Origin: Nakamurella lactea DSM 19367 | GTDB taxonomy: Bacteria; Actinomycetota; Actinomycetes; Mycobacteriales; Nakamurellaceae | Length of the DNA stretch: 64,000 bases | Assembly: GCF_000426645.1 (NCBI RefSeq) | Contig: NZ_AUFT01000015.1 | Span: 62,001-126,000 of the forward strand | Direction of reading: 5' to 3' | Shown here: positions 7,448-16,040 of the stretch, one piece after another | How the letters are laid out: each line of letters opens with the position of its first letter | Numbering within the stretch: position 1 is the stretch's first letter | Notes under the pieces: model-generated | The model's input: the letters and a program-made list of their open reading frames with translations, nothing else | Told to the model about the DNA's origin: nothing | Databases searched by the model: none | Program-made: the position numbers and the translations under genes

Positions 7448-9244
7448 ATGGCGTCCGCCCCTGCCCTGCTGTCTTCTGCTGCCCTTGATACGGACAGCTC
7501 CGATTCCCCGTCTTCCGACTCGCCCCGCGCCGACGTCACCAGCACGTTTGCCGACCTGGCACTGCCGGCTCCGCTGCAGCGAGCCATCGACGGGCTCGGC
7601 TTCGTCACCCCGTCACCGATCCAGGAGCGTGCGATCCCGGCGCTGCTGGACGGCCGCGACATCACCGGCGTCGCGCAGACCGGCACCGGCAAGACCGCCG
7701 CCTTCGGCGTCCCGCTGCTGGCCGCTGTCGATCCGTCCGAGCGTCGCGTGCAGGCGTTGGTGCTGACCCCGACCCGCGAACTGGCCATGCAGGTGGCCGC
7801 CGCGATCACCAGCTTTGCGGTGCATCTGCCTGGCCTGCAGGTGGTTTCGGTCTACGGCGGCGCACCGTTCCTGCCGCAGAAGTCGGCGCTGGCACGCGGC
7901 GCACAGGTCGTGGTCGGCACCCCCGGACGGATCATCGATCACCTGGAGCGCAAGACCCTCGACCTGCACGGCGTCAAATTCCTGGTACTGGACGAGGCCG
8001 ACGAAATGCTCCGGATGGGCTTCGCCGAGGACGTCGACCGGATCCTGTCCGACGCGCCGCAGCAGCGGCAGACCGCGCTGTTCTCCGCGACCATGCCGGC
8101 CGCCATCCGTCGGGTCGCCCAGACCCACCTGACCGACCCGGTCGACATCACCGTCAAGGCGAAGGCCAAGACCACCGCAGCGATCTCGCAGTCCTACGCG
8201 GTGGTGCCGTTCCGGCAGAAGGTCGACGCGCTGTGCCGGGTGCTGGAGATGAGCACCGGCGACGCCACCATCGTGTTCGTCCGGACCAAGTCCGCCTGCG
8301 ACGAGGTCGGCGCCGCCCTGGCCGCCCGCGGCGTCTCTGCCGCCGCCCTCAACGGTGACGTACCGCAGAAGGACCGCGAGCGGATCGTCGAGAAGCTGCG
8401 ATCCGGCGCCATCGACGTGCTGGTCGCCACCGACGTCGCCGCCCGCGGGCTCGACGTCGAACGCATCGACCTGGTGGTCAACTTCGACGCGCCGCGCGAG
8501 ACCGAGAGCTACACCCACCGGATCGGCCGCACCGGCCGGGCCGGCCGCACCGGCCGTGCGCTGACCTTCTTCACCCCGCGGGAGATCTTCCAGGTCAGGG
8601 TGATCGAGCGGGCCACCGGCTCCACCATGGAGAAGATCAGCCCGCCGACCGCGGCCGACGTCGCCAAGCACCGGATGACGACGGTCCTTGCGGCAGCAGC
8701 GAAGCGGGTCGCCAGGCCGCGGCTCGACGACTTCCGCAGCTCGCTGGTGAGCTTCGCCGAGGAGAACTCGCTGAGCATCTACGACGTGGCGGCGGCCGTA
8801 CTGGCCAACGCTTCCGGGGATGACGGCGCTCCCGCCGAGCGCGAGATCGACACCGAGGCATTCACCCGGCAACAGCACCGCGCCGACCGATCTGACCGTG
8901 GCGCAACGGCTTCCGGCCGCGGCGACACCCGGCGCGACAAGTTCGGTGCCCGCGACTCCCGTGACGACCGAACCCGGCCAGAACCGCGCCGGCGCAAGAG
9001 CGAAGGCCCGGCCGGCCCGCGCTGGCGGGTGGCGGTCGGCCGCAACCACGGCGTGCGTCCCGCCGGCATCGTCGGTGCGATCACCGGCGAGGGCGGCATC
9101 GCCGGCCGCGATCTGGGCCGGATCGACATCTTCGACACCTACAGCGTGGTCGAGATCGCCGCCAACCTGTCCCCCGCCGCCGTCGGCAAGATCGCGTCGG
9201 CGACCGTCAGCGGCCAGAAGCTGCGGATCCGCCGCGAGGCCTGA
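7448..9244 (+). CDS. DEAD-box ATP-dependent RNA helicase, CsdA/DbpA-like
   Basis: 598 residues from the ATG at 7448; longer in-frame starts at 7391 or 7298 cannot be excluded because none has a good ribosome site. All helicase motifs are present in order: Q motif (FADLALPAPLQRAI...GFVTPSPIQ), AQTGTGKT, PTRELAMQ, TPGRIIDH, DEAD, SAT, FVRTK, ATDVAARGLDV and HRIGRTGRAG. An Arg/Asp-rich linker is followed by a C-terminal DbpA-type RNA-binding domain (WRVAVGRNHGVRPAGIVGAITGEGG...GRIDIFDTYSVVEI). These enzymes unwind structured RNA in ribosome assembly and cold adaptation. The repeat-rich upstream region would form a long structured leader, as is common for cold-induced helicases. That regulation is inference. 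Confidence 0.93.
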   Translation: MASAPALLSSAALDTDSSDSPSSDSPRADVTSTFADLALPAPLQRAIDGLGFVTPSPIQERAIPALLDGRDITGVAQTGTGKTAAFGVPLLAAVDPSERRVQALVLTPTRELAMQVAAAITSFAVHLPGLQVVSVYGGAPFLPQKSALARGAQVVVGTPGRIIDHLERKTLDLHGVKFLVLDEADEMLRMGFAEDVDRILSDAPQQRQTALFSATMPAAIRRVAQTHLTDPVDITVKAKAKTTAAISQSYAVVPFRQKVDALCRVLEMSTGDATIVFVRTKSACDEVGAALAARGVSAAALNGDVPQKDRERIVEKLRSGAIDVLVATDVAARGLDVERIDLVVNFDAPRETESYTHRIGRTGRAGRTGRALTFFTPREIFQVRVIERATGSTMEKISPPTAADVAKHRMTTVLAAAAKRVARPRLDDFRSSLVSFAEENSLSIYDVAAAVLANASGDDGAPAEREIDTEAFTRQQHRADRSDRGATASGRGDTRRDKFGARDSRDDRTRPEPRRRKSEGPAGPRWRVAVGRNHGVRPAGIVGAITGEGGIAGRDLGRIDIFDTYSVVEIAANLSPAAVGKIASATVSGQKLRIRREA

Positions 9245-9305
9245 CCTTCCCGGTTCACCAACCTCACAGTGACACTGGCGGCCGGCGCGCTGCTTCTCAC
9301 GACAC

Positions 9306-9336
9306 GGAACCCGCGAACTCTTGGTTCGCGGGTTCC
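9306..9336. terminator. Bidirectional terminator hairpin between helicase and GH3 gene
   Basis: A perfect 12-bp stem (GGAACCCGCGAA / TTCGCGGGTTCC) with a seven-base loop lies 62 bases after the helicase stop and seven bases after the stop of the convergent hexosaminidase gene. It has the position and shape expected of a shared intrinsic terminator. The T-tract is weak, as is usual in actinobacteria. Confidence 0.75.
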
Positions 9337-9343
9337 GCTGTCG

Positions 9344-10873
9344 TTATCGACCGAGCCCGGTGAGTCGTTCACAGACGAGCCGGATGTTCACCGCTGCGCT
9401 GCCGTAGCTGAACACCGTCCGTCGATGACCGGTCGGCGTCGGCCATCCGGTGTCGATCACCACGGCGTCCGGTCGCAGGCGCAGCAGTGCATCGAGGGCT
9501 TTCCCACCGGCCGAGTCGCGAACCGGCGAGCGGACCAGAATCAGCACCGGTCGCGGGTCCGCAGGCAGCAAGGCGGGCGCATCGGGCCCGCCGATCGAGG
9601 TGGAGCCCGGCCAGGTCCGCTGCAGCGCGTCGGTCAGCCGGGCCGAGGTCGGACCGGCCGCCATCGTCCTGCCGTGCCGCAGGTCGACGATCACCGGTCG
9701 GCTGTCGGCCGGCAGCGGCGACAGCTCGGGCGGCCAGCCGGGGCCGATCGCCAGTTCCGCCGCCTTCCGCCCGATGCTCCGCAGGTCGGCCACCGCGGAG
9801 GCGATGTCGACGACCGGGGTGACGTCGACGGCGGCCATCGCCGTCACCCGGCGTGTAGCCGAGTCCTGCAGCTGCTGCTCGCTGATCAGGCCGTCCCGCA
9901 CCGCGGCCACGATCGCGTCCAGACAGCTGGTGAACATCAGTTCGTCGTCGATACCCCTGGTGTTGCCAAGGCACAGCAGATCGATGCCGGCCTGCAGGCC
10001 GCGCACCGCCGCCCCCGGCACACCGTAGGTCGCGGCGACGGCCGCCATGTCGAGCGCATCGCTGATCACCAGAGCGTCGAAACCCAGTTCCGCGCGCAGG
10101 ATCTGGATCCATCGCCGGCTGATCGACGCCGGTAGCTCGTCCACCGCCGGCACCACCAGATGTCCGGGCATCACCGCTGCCACCCCGGCGTCGATGGCCG
10201 CCCGGAACGGCACCAGCTCGCGGCCGGCCAGGTCCTCGAGCGTCTCGTCGAGGTACGGCAGGGCGTGGTGGGAGTCGACCGCCGAGTCCCCATGACCCGG
10301 AAAGTGCTTGACGCAGGCCATGATCCCGGCGTCCTGCAGGCCGGCCGAGTACGCCACCACCTGCTGTGCGACGCCGACGGCATCGGCACCGAAGGAACGG
10401 ACGCCGATCACCGGGTTGCCCGGATTGGAGTTCACGTCCGCCACCGGCGCCAGCGCGCAGTCGATGCCCAGCGCACGCAACAGGCGACCGTGCGCCGCGG
10501 CCACATCGGCGGTCAGCCCGACGTCGCCGATCGCGCCGAGTGCCGCGGCCCCCGGCAGCGAGGAACCGCCGGTCACCTCGATCCGGCTGACGTCGCCGCC
10601 CTCCTCGTCGGAGGCGATCAGTAGGTCGACGCGCTCGGCGCGCAATTGCGTTGTCAGCCCGGCGATCCGGCTGAAGTGCTCGACCGGCTCGCCGGGCCCG
10701 ATCTGCTCGTCCGGCTCGATGGGCGCTTCCCCGTCGAACTGCAGGTTGTGGCCGAAGAGCACCACCGAACCGAGCCCGCCGTCGATCGCCGAGCGGAGCC
10801 AGGCCGGAACCGCGGTCCCGTTGAATCCGGGCGCCAGCACGCCGGCGACCAGCCGCCGCAGCCGATCCGTCAT
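9344..10873 (-). CDS. Glycoside hydrolase family 3, beta-N-acetylhexosaminidase type
   Basis: 509 residues. The GH3 catalytic barrel carries the NagZ-type motif KHFPGHGDSAVDSH at residues 189-202, whose Asp/His pair serves as general acid/base in this subfamily. The nucleophile aspartate is in VISDALDM (about Asp272), and an early IASDEEGGDVSRI marks the substrate site. A C-terminal alpha/beta domain follows. There is no signal peptide, so it is probably cytoplasmic and cleaves GlcNAc from imported chitobiose or muropeptides. It lies 122 bases downstream of a three-gene sugar ABC importer on the same strand. This matches dasD downstream of dasABC in Streptomyces and supports an amino-sugar substrate. 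Confidence 0.88.
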   Translation of the reverse strand: MTDRLRRLVAGVLAPGFNGTAVPAWLRSAIDGGLGSVVLFGHNLQFDGEAPIEPDEQIGPGEPVEHFSRIAGLTTQLRAERVDLLIASDEEGGDVSRIEVTGGSSLPGAAALGAIGDVGLTADVAAAHGRLLRALGIDCALAPVADVNSNPGNPVIGVRSFGADAVGVAQQVVAYSAGLQDAGIMACVKHFPGHGDSAVDSHHALPYLDETLEDLAGRELVPFRAAIDAGVAAVMPGHLVVPAVDELPASISRRWIQILRAELGFDALVISDALDMAAVAATYGVPGAAVRGLQAGIDLLCLGNTRGIDDELMFTSCLDAIVAAVRDGLISEQQLQDSATRRVTAMAAVDVTPVVDIASAVADLRSIGRKAAELAIGPGWPPELSPLPADSRPVIVDLRHGRTMAAGPTSARLTDALQRTWPGSTSIGGPDAPALLPADPRPVLILVRSPVRDSAGGKALDALLRLRPDAVVIDTGWPTPTGHRRTVFSYGSAAVNIRLVCERLTGLGR

Positions 10874-10995
10874 TCCGCTCCTGCCCTTCCGCGTTGCTCA
10901 TGGTGTTCAGCCCGCTCTTGCTGGACATTTGTCCGGTACACCGTGCAGTGCCCCACGATCATCGGGAGTGGGCGCGACATCGGGAGCGGGGCCCG

Positions 10996-11832
10996 TCAGC
11001 CCTTGACCGCGCCGGAGGTCAGCCCCTGGGCGAGCCGGCGCTGCACCACGGTGAAGAAGATGACCACCGGCAGGCTGAGCAGGGTGGAGGCGGCCATGAT
11101 CGGTCCCCACTCGGCGGTGTTCTGGCCGAAGAACTTCTGCAGGCCGACGGTCGCGGTGTACTTGCTGTCGTCGGACATGAAGGTGAGCGCGAAGATGAAC
11201 TCGTTCCAGGCGGTGATGAACGAGAACACGCTGGTGGCCACCAGTCCGGGCGCGACCAACGGGAGCAGCACGGAGAAGAACATCCGCCACCAGCCGGCCC
11301 CGTCGACGTAGGCCGCTTCCTCGATCTCCTTCGGCACCGCGGCGACGAAACCGCGCATCATCCAGATCCCGAACGGCAGCGAGAAGGCCAGGTACACCAC
11401 GCTGAGCGCCAGCAGGCTGTTCAATGCGTGGTACTGCCGCATCTGCAGGAACAATGGGATGACGAGTGCCTCCAGCGGCACCATCTGCACGATCAGGATC
11501 ATCACCACGACCGAGGTGCGGAAGCGGAACCGGAAGCGGGCCACCGCCACCGATGCCAGCAGGGCGACCATCGCGCTGAGCACCACCGTGATCACCGCCA
11601 CCAGCAGCGAGTTCCGCAGGTAATGACCGAAGCCGCCGTCGTTGATCACCGTGGAGAAATTCTTCAGCGTGAGCGACTGCGGAAGCAGTTGCGAGCCACG
11701 GGATGCGGCCTTACCGTCCAGCGCGGTCGAGACCATCCAGTAGGCCGGGAAAAGGGCGAAGATCAGCAGCGCGATCACCGCGACCGTGATGCCCACCTTC
11801 GCAGCCGGCGTGCGCCGGATTGCGCGGCTCAC
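10996..11832 (-). CDS. Carbohydrate ABC transporter permease, MalG type
   Basis: 278 residues with about six hydrophobic segments and the inner-membrane EAA loop (EEAAYVDGAGWWRMFFSVLLPLVAPG, residues about 180-205) that docks the ATPase. This is the CUT1 family. Its start overlaps the stop of the MalF-type permease by four bases. It completes the importer with that permease and the binding lipoprotein. No ATPase gene is present here, so a shared MsiK-like ATPase encoded elsewhere must energise it, as in many actinobacteria. Confidence 0.92.
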   Translation of the reverse strand: MSRAIRRTPAAKVGITVAVIALLIFALFPAYWMVSTALDGKAASRGSQLLPQSLTLKNFSTVINDGGFGHYLRNSLLVAVITVVLSAMVALLASVAVARFRFRFRTSVVVMILIVQMVPLEALVIPLFLQMRQYHALNSLLALSVVYLAFSLPFGIWMMRGFVAAVPKEIEEAAYVDGAGWWRMFFSVLLPLVAPGLVATSVFSFITAWNEFIFALTFMSDDSKYTATVGLQKFFGQNTAEWGPIMAASTLLSLPVVIFFTVVQRRLAQGLTSGAVKG

Positions 11833-12824
11833 AGCTCACGCTCCTTGAACAGGGTGCGCAGGTACACGCCGGTGATCAACAACAGGATCACCGTCAGCAG
11901 CACCGCGATCGCCGAACCCTTCCCGTAGGAGCCTTGAGCGAACGACTCCAGGTACGACCAGACGCCGAGATTGAGCACGTCGTCGTTGCCGCCACTGCCT
12001 CCCGGCATCAGATAGATCTGGGTGAACACCTTGAAGTCCCAGATCGTCGACAGGATGGTGACGACCGCGAACACCGGACGCAGCATCGGCACCGTGATCG
12101 ACCAGAACCGTTTGCCGGCACCGGCTCCGTCGATCTCGGCCGCCTCGTGCAGTTCGCGCGGGATCGTCGTCAGCCCTGCCATGATGGTGATCGCGACGAA
12201 CGGGAACCCCTGATGGATCACGTTCAGGGCGGCGATCGAATAGAAACCGACCCGGTCGGTGAACCAGTTCGAGGTCGCCGGATCGATCAGCCCCAGGCCG
12301 GCGAAGACCTTGCTCATCAGCCCGTCGAACGGATCGAAAAGCCAGACCCAGACATAGGTTCCGGTCAATGCCGGCACGGCCCAGGCGATCATCACCGCGG
12401 TCGAACAGATCCACTTCCAGGCCGGGCCGAGCAGGTTCAACAGCAGGGCGACCAAGGTGCCGAGCGCGACCGTGCCGACCACACAGACCAACGCGAAGAC
12501 GACGGTGTTGGGCAGCACCGTCCGCCACAACAGCGGGTCCGAGAGCAGTTCGGTGTAATTCTCGAAGCCGATGTAATTGTCCTTGCCGGAGACGATCTGC
12601 TCCAGCCCGTAGTCCTGCAGCGACAGCTGGCCGACCCGGATCAGCGGCCAGACCAGCAGCAGGGCAAGGACGATCAGCGCCGGAGCCAGCAACAACCAGG
12701 GGCGGACGCCCCGGCCGAAACTGACACCCAGGGGTACGCGCCGCGGCGCCCGTGAGCTGCCAGGAATCCCGCCTCCGGGACGAGCAGCGGCGGGCGCCGC
12801 GACGATCTGGTGCGGGTCGGGCAT
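11829..12824 (-). CDS. Carbohydrate ABC transporter permease, MalF type
   Basis: 331 residues from the ATG at 12824, eight bases after the binding-protein stop. A Pro/Arg-rich cytoplasmic N-terminus of about 40 residues leads into six hydrophobic segments (first one WLLLAPALIVLALLLVWPL). The EAA loop ELHEAAEIDGAGAGKRFWSI sits near residue 225. It is a CUT1-type permease that forms the inner-membrane channel with the following MalG-type gene, with which it overlaps by four bases. Confidence 0.92.
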   Translation of the reverse strand: MPDPHQIVAAPAAARPGGGIPGSSRAPRRVPLGVSFGRGVRPWLLLAPALIVLALLLVWPLIRVGQLSLQDYGLEQIVSGKDNYIGFENYTELLSDPLLWRTVLPNTVVFALVCVVGTVALGTLVALLLNLLGPAWKWICSTAVMIAWAVPALTGTYVWVWLFDPFDGLMSKVFAGLGLIDPATSNWFTDRVGFYSIAALNVIHQGFPFVAITIMAGLTTIPRELHEAAEIDGAGAGKRFWSITVPMLRPVFAVVTILSTIWDFKVFTQIYLMPGGSGGNDDVLNLGVWSYLESFAQGSYGKGSAIAVLLTVILLLITGVYLRTLFKEREL

Positions 12825-12832
12825 CGAGTTCG

Positions 12833-14299
12833 TCAGCCGCCGAAGGAGTCGTTCATCTCGCCGGCAGCCGTCTTGGTGGCATCGGCAACGGAGGCCTTCC
12901 CGGTCAAGACGCTCTGCAGCATTTTCGTCAGCACCTTGGCGCCCTCGATCTTGCCCCAATCCGGGGTCACCGGCATGCTCTTACCGGCCTCGACCATCTG
13001 CTTGGCGAACGGGGCGATCAGCGGGTCGGCACTCTTGGCGGTTTCGTCCAGCAGCGACTTGATGCCCGGGAAGAAGTTCGACGACTGCGCCCACTGCTGC
13101 GCGTACTTGTCGCTGGACATCAGCTCGATGAACTTCCAGGCGAGCTCCTTGTTCTGGCTGGCCTTGAAGATGCCGAGGTGCGAACCACCGAGGAACGACG
13201 GTGACAGCTTGTCGGCGGTCTTGCCCGGGATCGCGAAGGCACCGAGATTGCCCTTCATGTCCGGGGCGTCGGTGGTGATCTTGGTGATCGTCCAGTTGCC
13301 GGTGATCACCATCGCGAGCTTGCCGGACTCGAAGTTCTTCAGCAGGTCGGTCTCCTTCCAGGTGGCCGCCGCCGGGGTCGACAAGCCCTGCTTCAGCGCG
13401 AGGTCGGTGTAGAAGGTCAGGCCCGCCTGCGATTCCGGAGAGTCGATCGTCGAGGTCCACTTACCGTCCTGCTGAGTAGCGACGTCGCCGCCGGCGCCCC
13501 AGATGAACGGCATCATGCAGTAGGAGCAGTCACCGGCCACCGCGAACGGCACCACGTCGGGAACCGCACTCTTGATCTTCTCGCCGGCCGCGACCAGCTC
13601 GTCCCAGGTGGTCGGCGGCTGCACGCCGGCCTTCTCGAACACGTCCTTGTTGTAGACGAACGAGCGAACACCCGCGTACCAGGGCATGCCGTAGAGCTTG
13701 CCGTCCATGGTCCCGGCATCCACCAGGCCCTGGACCAGGTTGTCCTTCATCGGCGCCACCTGTTGGGTGAGGTCCTCCAGTGCGCCGGCCTGGGCGAACT
13801 CCGGCGTCCAGGTGGTGCCGATCTCCGCCACGTCCGGAGTGGTGCCGCCGGCGATCGCGGTGGTGAACTTGTCGTGCGCGTCGGCCCACGGCTGGAACTG
13901 CACGTCCAGGTCGGCCCCGGTCTGCGCCTTGAAGTCCTTCGCCACGTCGGCGAAGAACGGGGTGGCATCCGGGTTGGTGCCCTCCATGATCCAGACGGTC
14001 AGCTTCTTGCCGGCGAAGTCCTGCGAGCCGGACTCAGCCGGAGCGGAACCCGCGGTGTCCGAACCGGCGGTGTCGGAGCCGGCGGTGTCCGAACCCGCCG
14101 TGCCCGAAGCCGCGGTGTCCGAGCCTGCGGTGTCCGCACCCGTCGTTTCCGCGCCGGCCGCGGAACTTCCGGCGGCGGCCGCAGTGTCGGCGGCACTGGT
14201 CCCTTCGCCGTTGTTGTCCGAGCCGCAGGCTCCGAGCGTGAGCAGCAGGGCGATCCCGGCCGCCGTCACCGCCGTGGTTCTGCGCGTTCTGATCCTCAT
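12833..14299 (-). CDS. Sugar ABC transporter substrate-binding lipoprotein
   Basis: 488 residues. A signal peptide with lipobox LGAC places the lipidated cysteine at residue 25, so the protein is anchored outside the membrane. Residues 26-95 are a low-complexity Thr/Ala/Gly/Ser/Asp linker encoded by a DNA minisatellite. The type I solute-binding domain follows (KKLTVWIMEGTNPDATPFFADV..., YGMPWYAGVRSFVYNKDVFEKAG). First gene of the importer operon. A good AGGAAAGG ribosome site precedes the ATG. The upstream region has a small palindrome AACGGACGTT at 14382-14391 that might be a sugar-repressor site. The presumed ligand is an amino-sugar oligosaccharide, judged from the downstream GH3 hexosaminidase. 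Confidence 0.9.
   Translation of the reverse strand: MRIRTRRTTAVTAAGIALLLTLGACGSDNNGEGTSAADTAAAAGSSAAGAETTGADTAGSDTAASGTAGSDTAGSDTAGSDTAGSAPAESGSQDFAGKKLTVWIMEGTNPDATPFFADVAKDFKAQTGADLDVQFQPWADAHDKFTTAIAGGTTPDVAEIGTTWTPEFAQAGALEDLTQQVAPMKDNLVQGLVDAGTMDGKLYGMPWYAGVRSFVYNKDVFEKAGVQPPTTWDELVAAGEKIKSAVPDVVPFAVAGDCSYCMMPFIWGAGGDVATQQDGKWTSTIDSPESQAGLTFYTDLALKQGLSTPAAATWKETDLLKNFESGKLAMVITGNWTITKITTDAPDMKGNLGAFAIPGKTADKLSPSFLGGSHLGIFKASQNKELAWKFIELMSSDKYAQQWAQSSNFFPGIKSLLDETAKSADPLIAPFAKQMVEAGKSMPVTPDWGKIEGAKVLTKMLQSVLTGKASVADATKTAAGEMNDSFGG
14051..14140. repeat. 15-bp minisatellite inside the binding-protein linker
   Basis: Six consecutive 15-base units of the form CGCGGTGTCCGAACC with scattered substitutions encode the (Ser/Asp-Thr-Ala-Gly-Ser)-type linker just after the lipidated cysteine. 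Because 15 is a multiple of three, copy-number change would lengthen or shorten the linker without a frameshift. Confidence 0.85.
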
Positions 14300-14434
14300 C
14301 GTGCCGCCTTTCCTAGGAGGTGCCCGATCGACGGTCTGTGCGTCACGATCCGCGACACCGTCGGCGTGGAATTTTCACTTGAACGGACGTTAGCAGGGAC
14401 TTTTCCCACAGAACAGGGCCGACGCACCGTAATT

Positions 14435-14784
14435 TCAATCGTGACCTTCGACCGGCGGGACGATCCGATGAGCCAGTCCCGGATAGTCGATCACCACGCC
14501 GTTCGGATCGACCGTCAACACCGCCGTGACGTCACGATGTTCACCGGTATAGCGGACCCGGAAGCCCTCGCCGGTCGCCGAGAGCAACCGGTAGAGCTGC
14601 CCGCTGGTCTGCAACCGCCGGGTGACGAACCCCTGCACCGTGTCGAGTTGCCAACGCAGCCGGTAGTCGGGGTGACGCTCTCCCCCTCGGCCGCGAACGG
14701 CTCGGCCGAGCCCGGCTCGATCGCGAAGGTCGCCCGATCGATGCGGTCCGGGTCGTCGATGCCCTGCCACCACACGGTGCTCAT
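14435..14784 (-). pseudogene. Decayed gene resembling putative glycolipid-binding (DUF1089) proteins
   Basis: Two reading frames together make one protein-like sequence. From the ATG at 14784 one frame reads MSTVWWQGIDDPDRIDR to ...AAEGESVTP. At the C-run near 14670 the sense moves to another frame, DYRLRWQLDTVQGFVTRRLQ, and ends VLTVDPNGVVIDYPGLAHRI. One extra C would join them. The ending resembles the DUF1089 (putative glycolipid-binding) family. The joined product is about 117 residues, against about 185 usual, and the conserved middle seems missing, so an internal deletion is also likely. A 16-base tandem duplication covers the start. A sequencing error in the homopolymer is the alternative explanation for the frameshift. 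Family assignment is from memory and moderate. Confidence 0.5.
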
Positions 14785-14805
14785 GCCAGACGGTGCTCAT
14801 GCCAG
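14774..14805. repeat. 16-bp perfect tandem duplication over a start codon
   Basis: ACGGTGCTCATGCCAG is present twice in a row (14774-14789 and 14790-14805). Each copy contains a minus-strand ATG, giving two possible starts in different frames for the decayed gene downstream. Sixteen is not a multiple of three, so the duplication itself puts the outer start out of frame. Confidence 0.9.
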
Positions 14806-14815
14806 CGATCCTCCG

Positions 14816-15907
14816 TCAGATGAGCCTGAGTTGCTCGCCGGCCGAGGCAGCGCGGTCGGGTTCGGTGGGCGGGGCGACCGTCGGCAGGCTGCCGGCCGGG
14901 AACGAGGCCCGAGCATCCCCCGGCACTCCCCCTCGGCCCTGCATGGCTGCGCCGAAGCCGCCCAGTCCGGCAGCGCGACGGGCCGTGCGGATCCGGTCGG
15001 AGACGATGTCCCGATAGTCCCTGGGGAGGTAGGCGCCGCGCCGGTAGAGTCGCTCGTACACCGGCAGCAGCTCAGCTCGTTCGCCGGAGAGCCATTGCAG
15101 GAACCACTCTTTGGTGCCGGGGCGCAGGTGGAGCGGAATGCCGCTGACGCCCGTCGCCCCGGCCGCCGCGAGCTCACCGCACAACTCGGTGATCTGCTCG
15201 AGCGAGTCGGTCAGGTGCGGCAGCAGTGGGGCGACGAACACCCCGCAGGGCAGCCCGGCATCGCGCACCCGGCGGATCAGGTTGAGCCTGGCCTTCGGTG
15301 ACGGGGTGCCGGGTTCCAGGTTCGCCTGCAGCTCCGGATCCAGCAACGCCAATGAGATCCCTATCCCCACCGGCACTTTCGTCGCCGCCCGCGCCAGCCG
15401 GTCGAGGTCGCGACTGAGCACGGTGCCCTTGGTGAGGATCGAGAACGGAGTGCCGGAGTCGGCCAGCGCATCGATGATCCTCGGCATCAACGCATAGCGA
15501 CCCTCGGCGCGTTGGTAGGGATCGGTGTTGGTGCCCAAGGCGACGTGTTCCCGCTGCCACCCCGGCCTCGCCAGTTCCCGGCGCAGGACCTGCCCGACGT
15601 TGGTCTTGACGACGATCTGGGAGTCGAAGTCGTGCCCGGCGTCCAGCTCCAGGTAGGTGTGGGTGTTGCGGGCGAAGCAATATGCACAGGCGTGGGTGCA
15701 GCCCCGGTACGGATTGACGGTCCAGCCGAACGGCATGGCCGATGATCCGGGCACCTTGTTCAGCGCCGACTTGGCCAACACCTCGTGGAAGGTGACGCCG
15801 GCGAACTCCGGCGGCCGGACCGAGCGGACGAGTCCCGCCAGCAATGGCATCCCCGGCAACGTCGGTTCGTCGTCCTGCCGATCCGCTCGTTGCGCGTCCC
15901 ATCGCAT
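14816..15907 (-). CDS. Radical SAM protein of the Rv2578c family
   Basis: 363 residues from the ATG at 15907 (MRWDAQR...). An open frame extends further upstream but has no conserved content. The 4Fe-4S cysteines are in NPYRGCTHACAYCFAR (C-x3-C-x2-C, about residues 66-73). They are followed by the SAM-barrel landmarks GTNTDPYQRAEGRY and SILTKGTVLSRDL. This matches the spore photoproduct lyase-like Rv2578c family, whose members are iron-sulfur enzymes of undetermined substrate. The gene follows hisS on the same strand, as in M. tuberculosis. The C-terminal 40 residues are Pro/Gly/Ala-rich and variable. Confidence 0.85.
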   Translation of the reverse strand: MRWDAQRADRQDDEPTLPGMPLLAGLVRSVRPPEFAGVTFHEVLAKSALNKVPGSSAMPFGWTVNPYRGCTHACAYCFARNTHTYLELDAGHDFDSQIVVKTNVGQVLRRELARPGWQREHVALGTNTDPYQRAEGRYALMPRIIDALADSGTPFSILTKGTVLSRDLDRLARAATKVPVGIGISLALLDPELQANLEPGTPSPKARLNLIRRVRDAGLPCGVFVAPLLPHLTDSLEQITELCGELAAAGATGVSGIPLHLRPGTKEWFLQWLSGERAELLPVYERLYRRGAYLPRDYRDIVSDRIRTARRAAGLGGFGAAMQGRGGVPGDARASFPAGSLPTVAPPTEPDRAASAGEQLRLI

Positions 15908-16040
15908 CCATTCATCGAACGCCTGTTCGATAGCTTGGTCAAGTCGATCTACCCAAAACGTTCGTTCACACTGCCAGGTCGTACTGATCGAGGACAGGCG
16001 ATCTGTGTCGAGCCGGCACGGGGCTGACGGGACAACCCCG

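Noticed and set aside
10894..12755. Gln/His/Arg-rich open frames on the plus strand
   Set aside because: They mirror the two ABC permease genes. The composition is typical of antisense frames of membrane proteins.
14382..14391. DasR operator upstream of the amino-sugar importer
   Set aside because: AACGGACGTT is palindromic but does not match the DasR consensus as I recall it (ACTGGTCTAGACCAGT-like).
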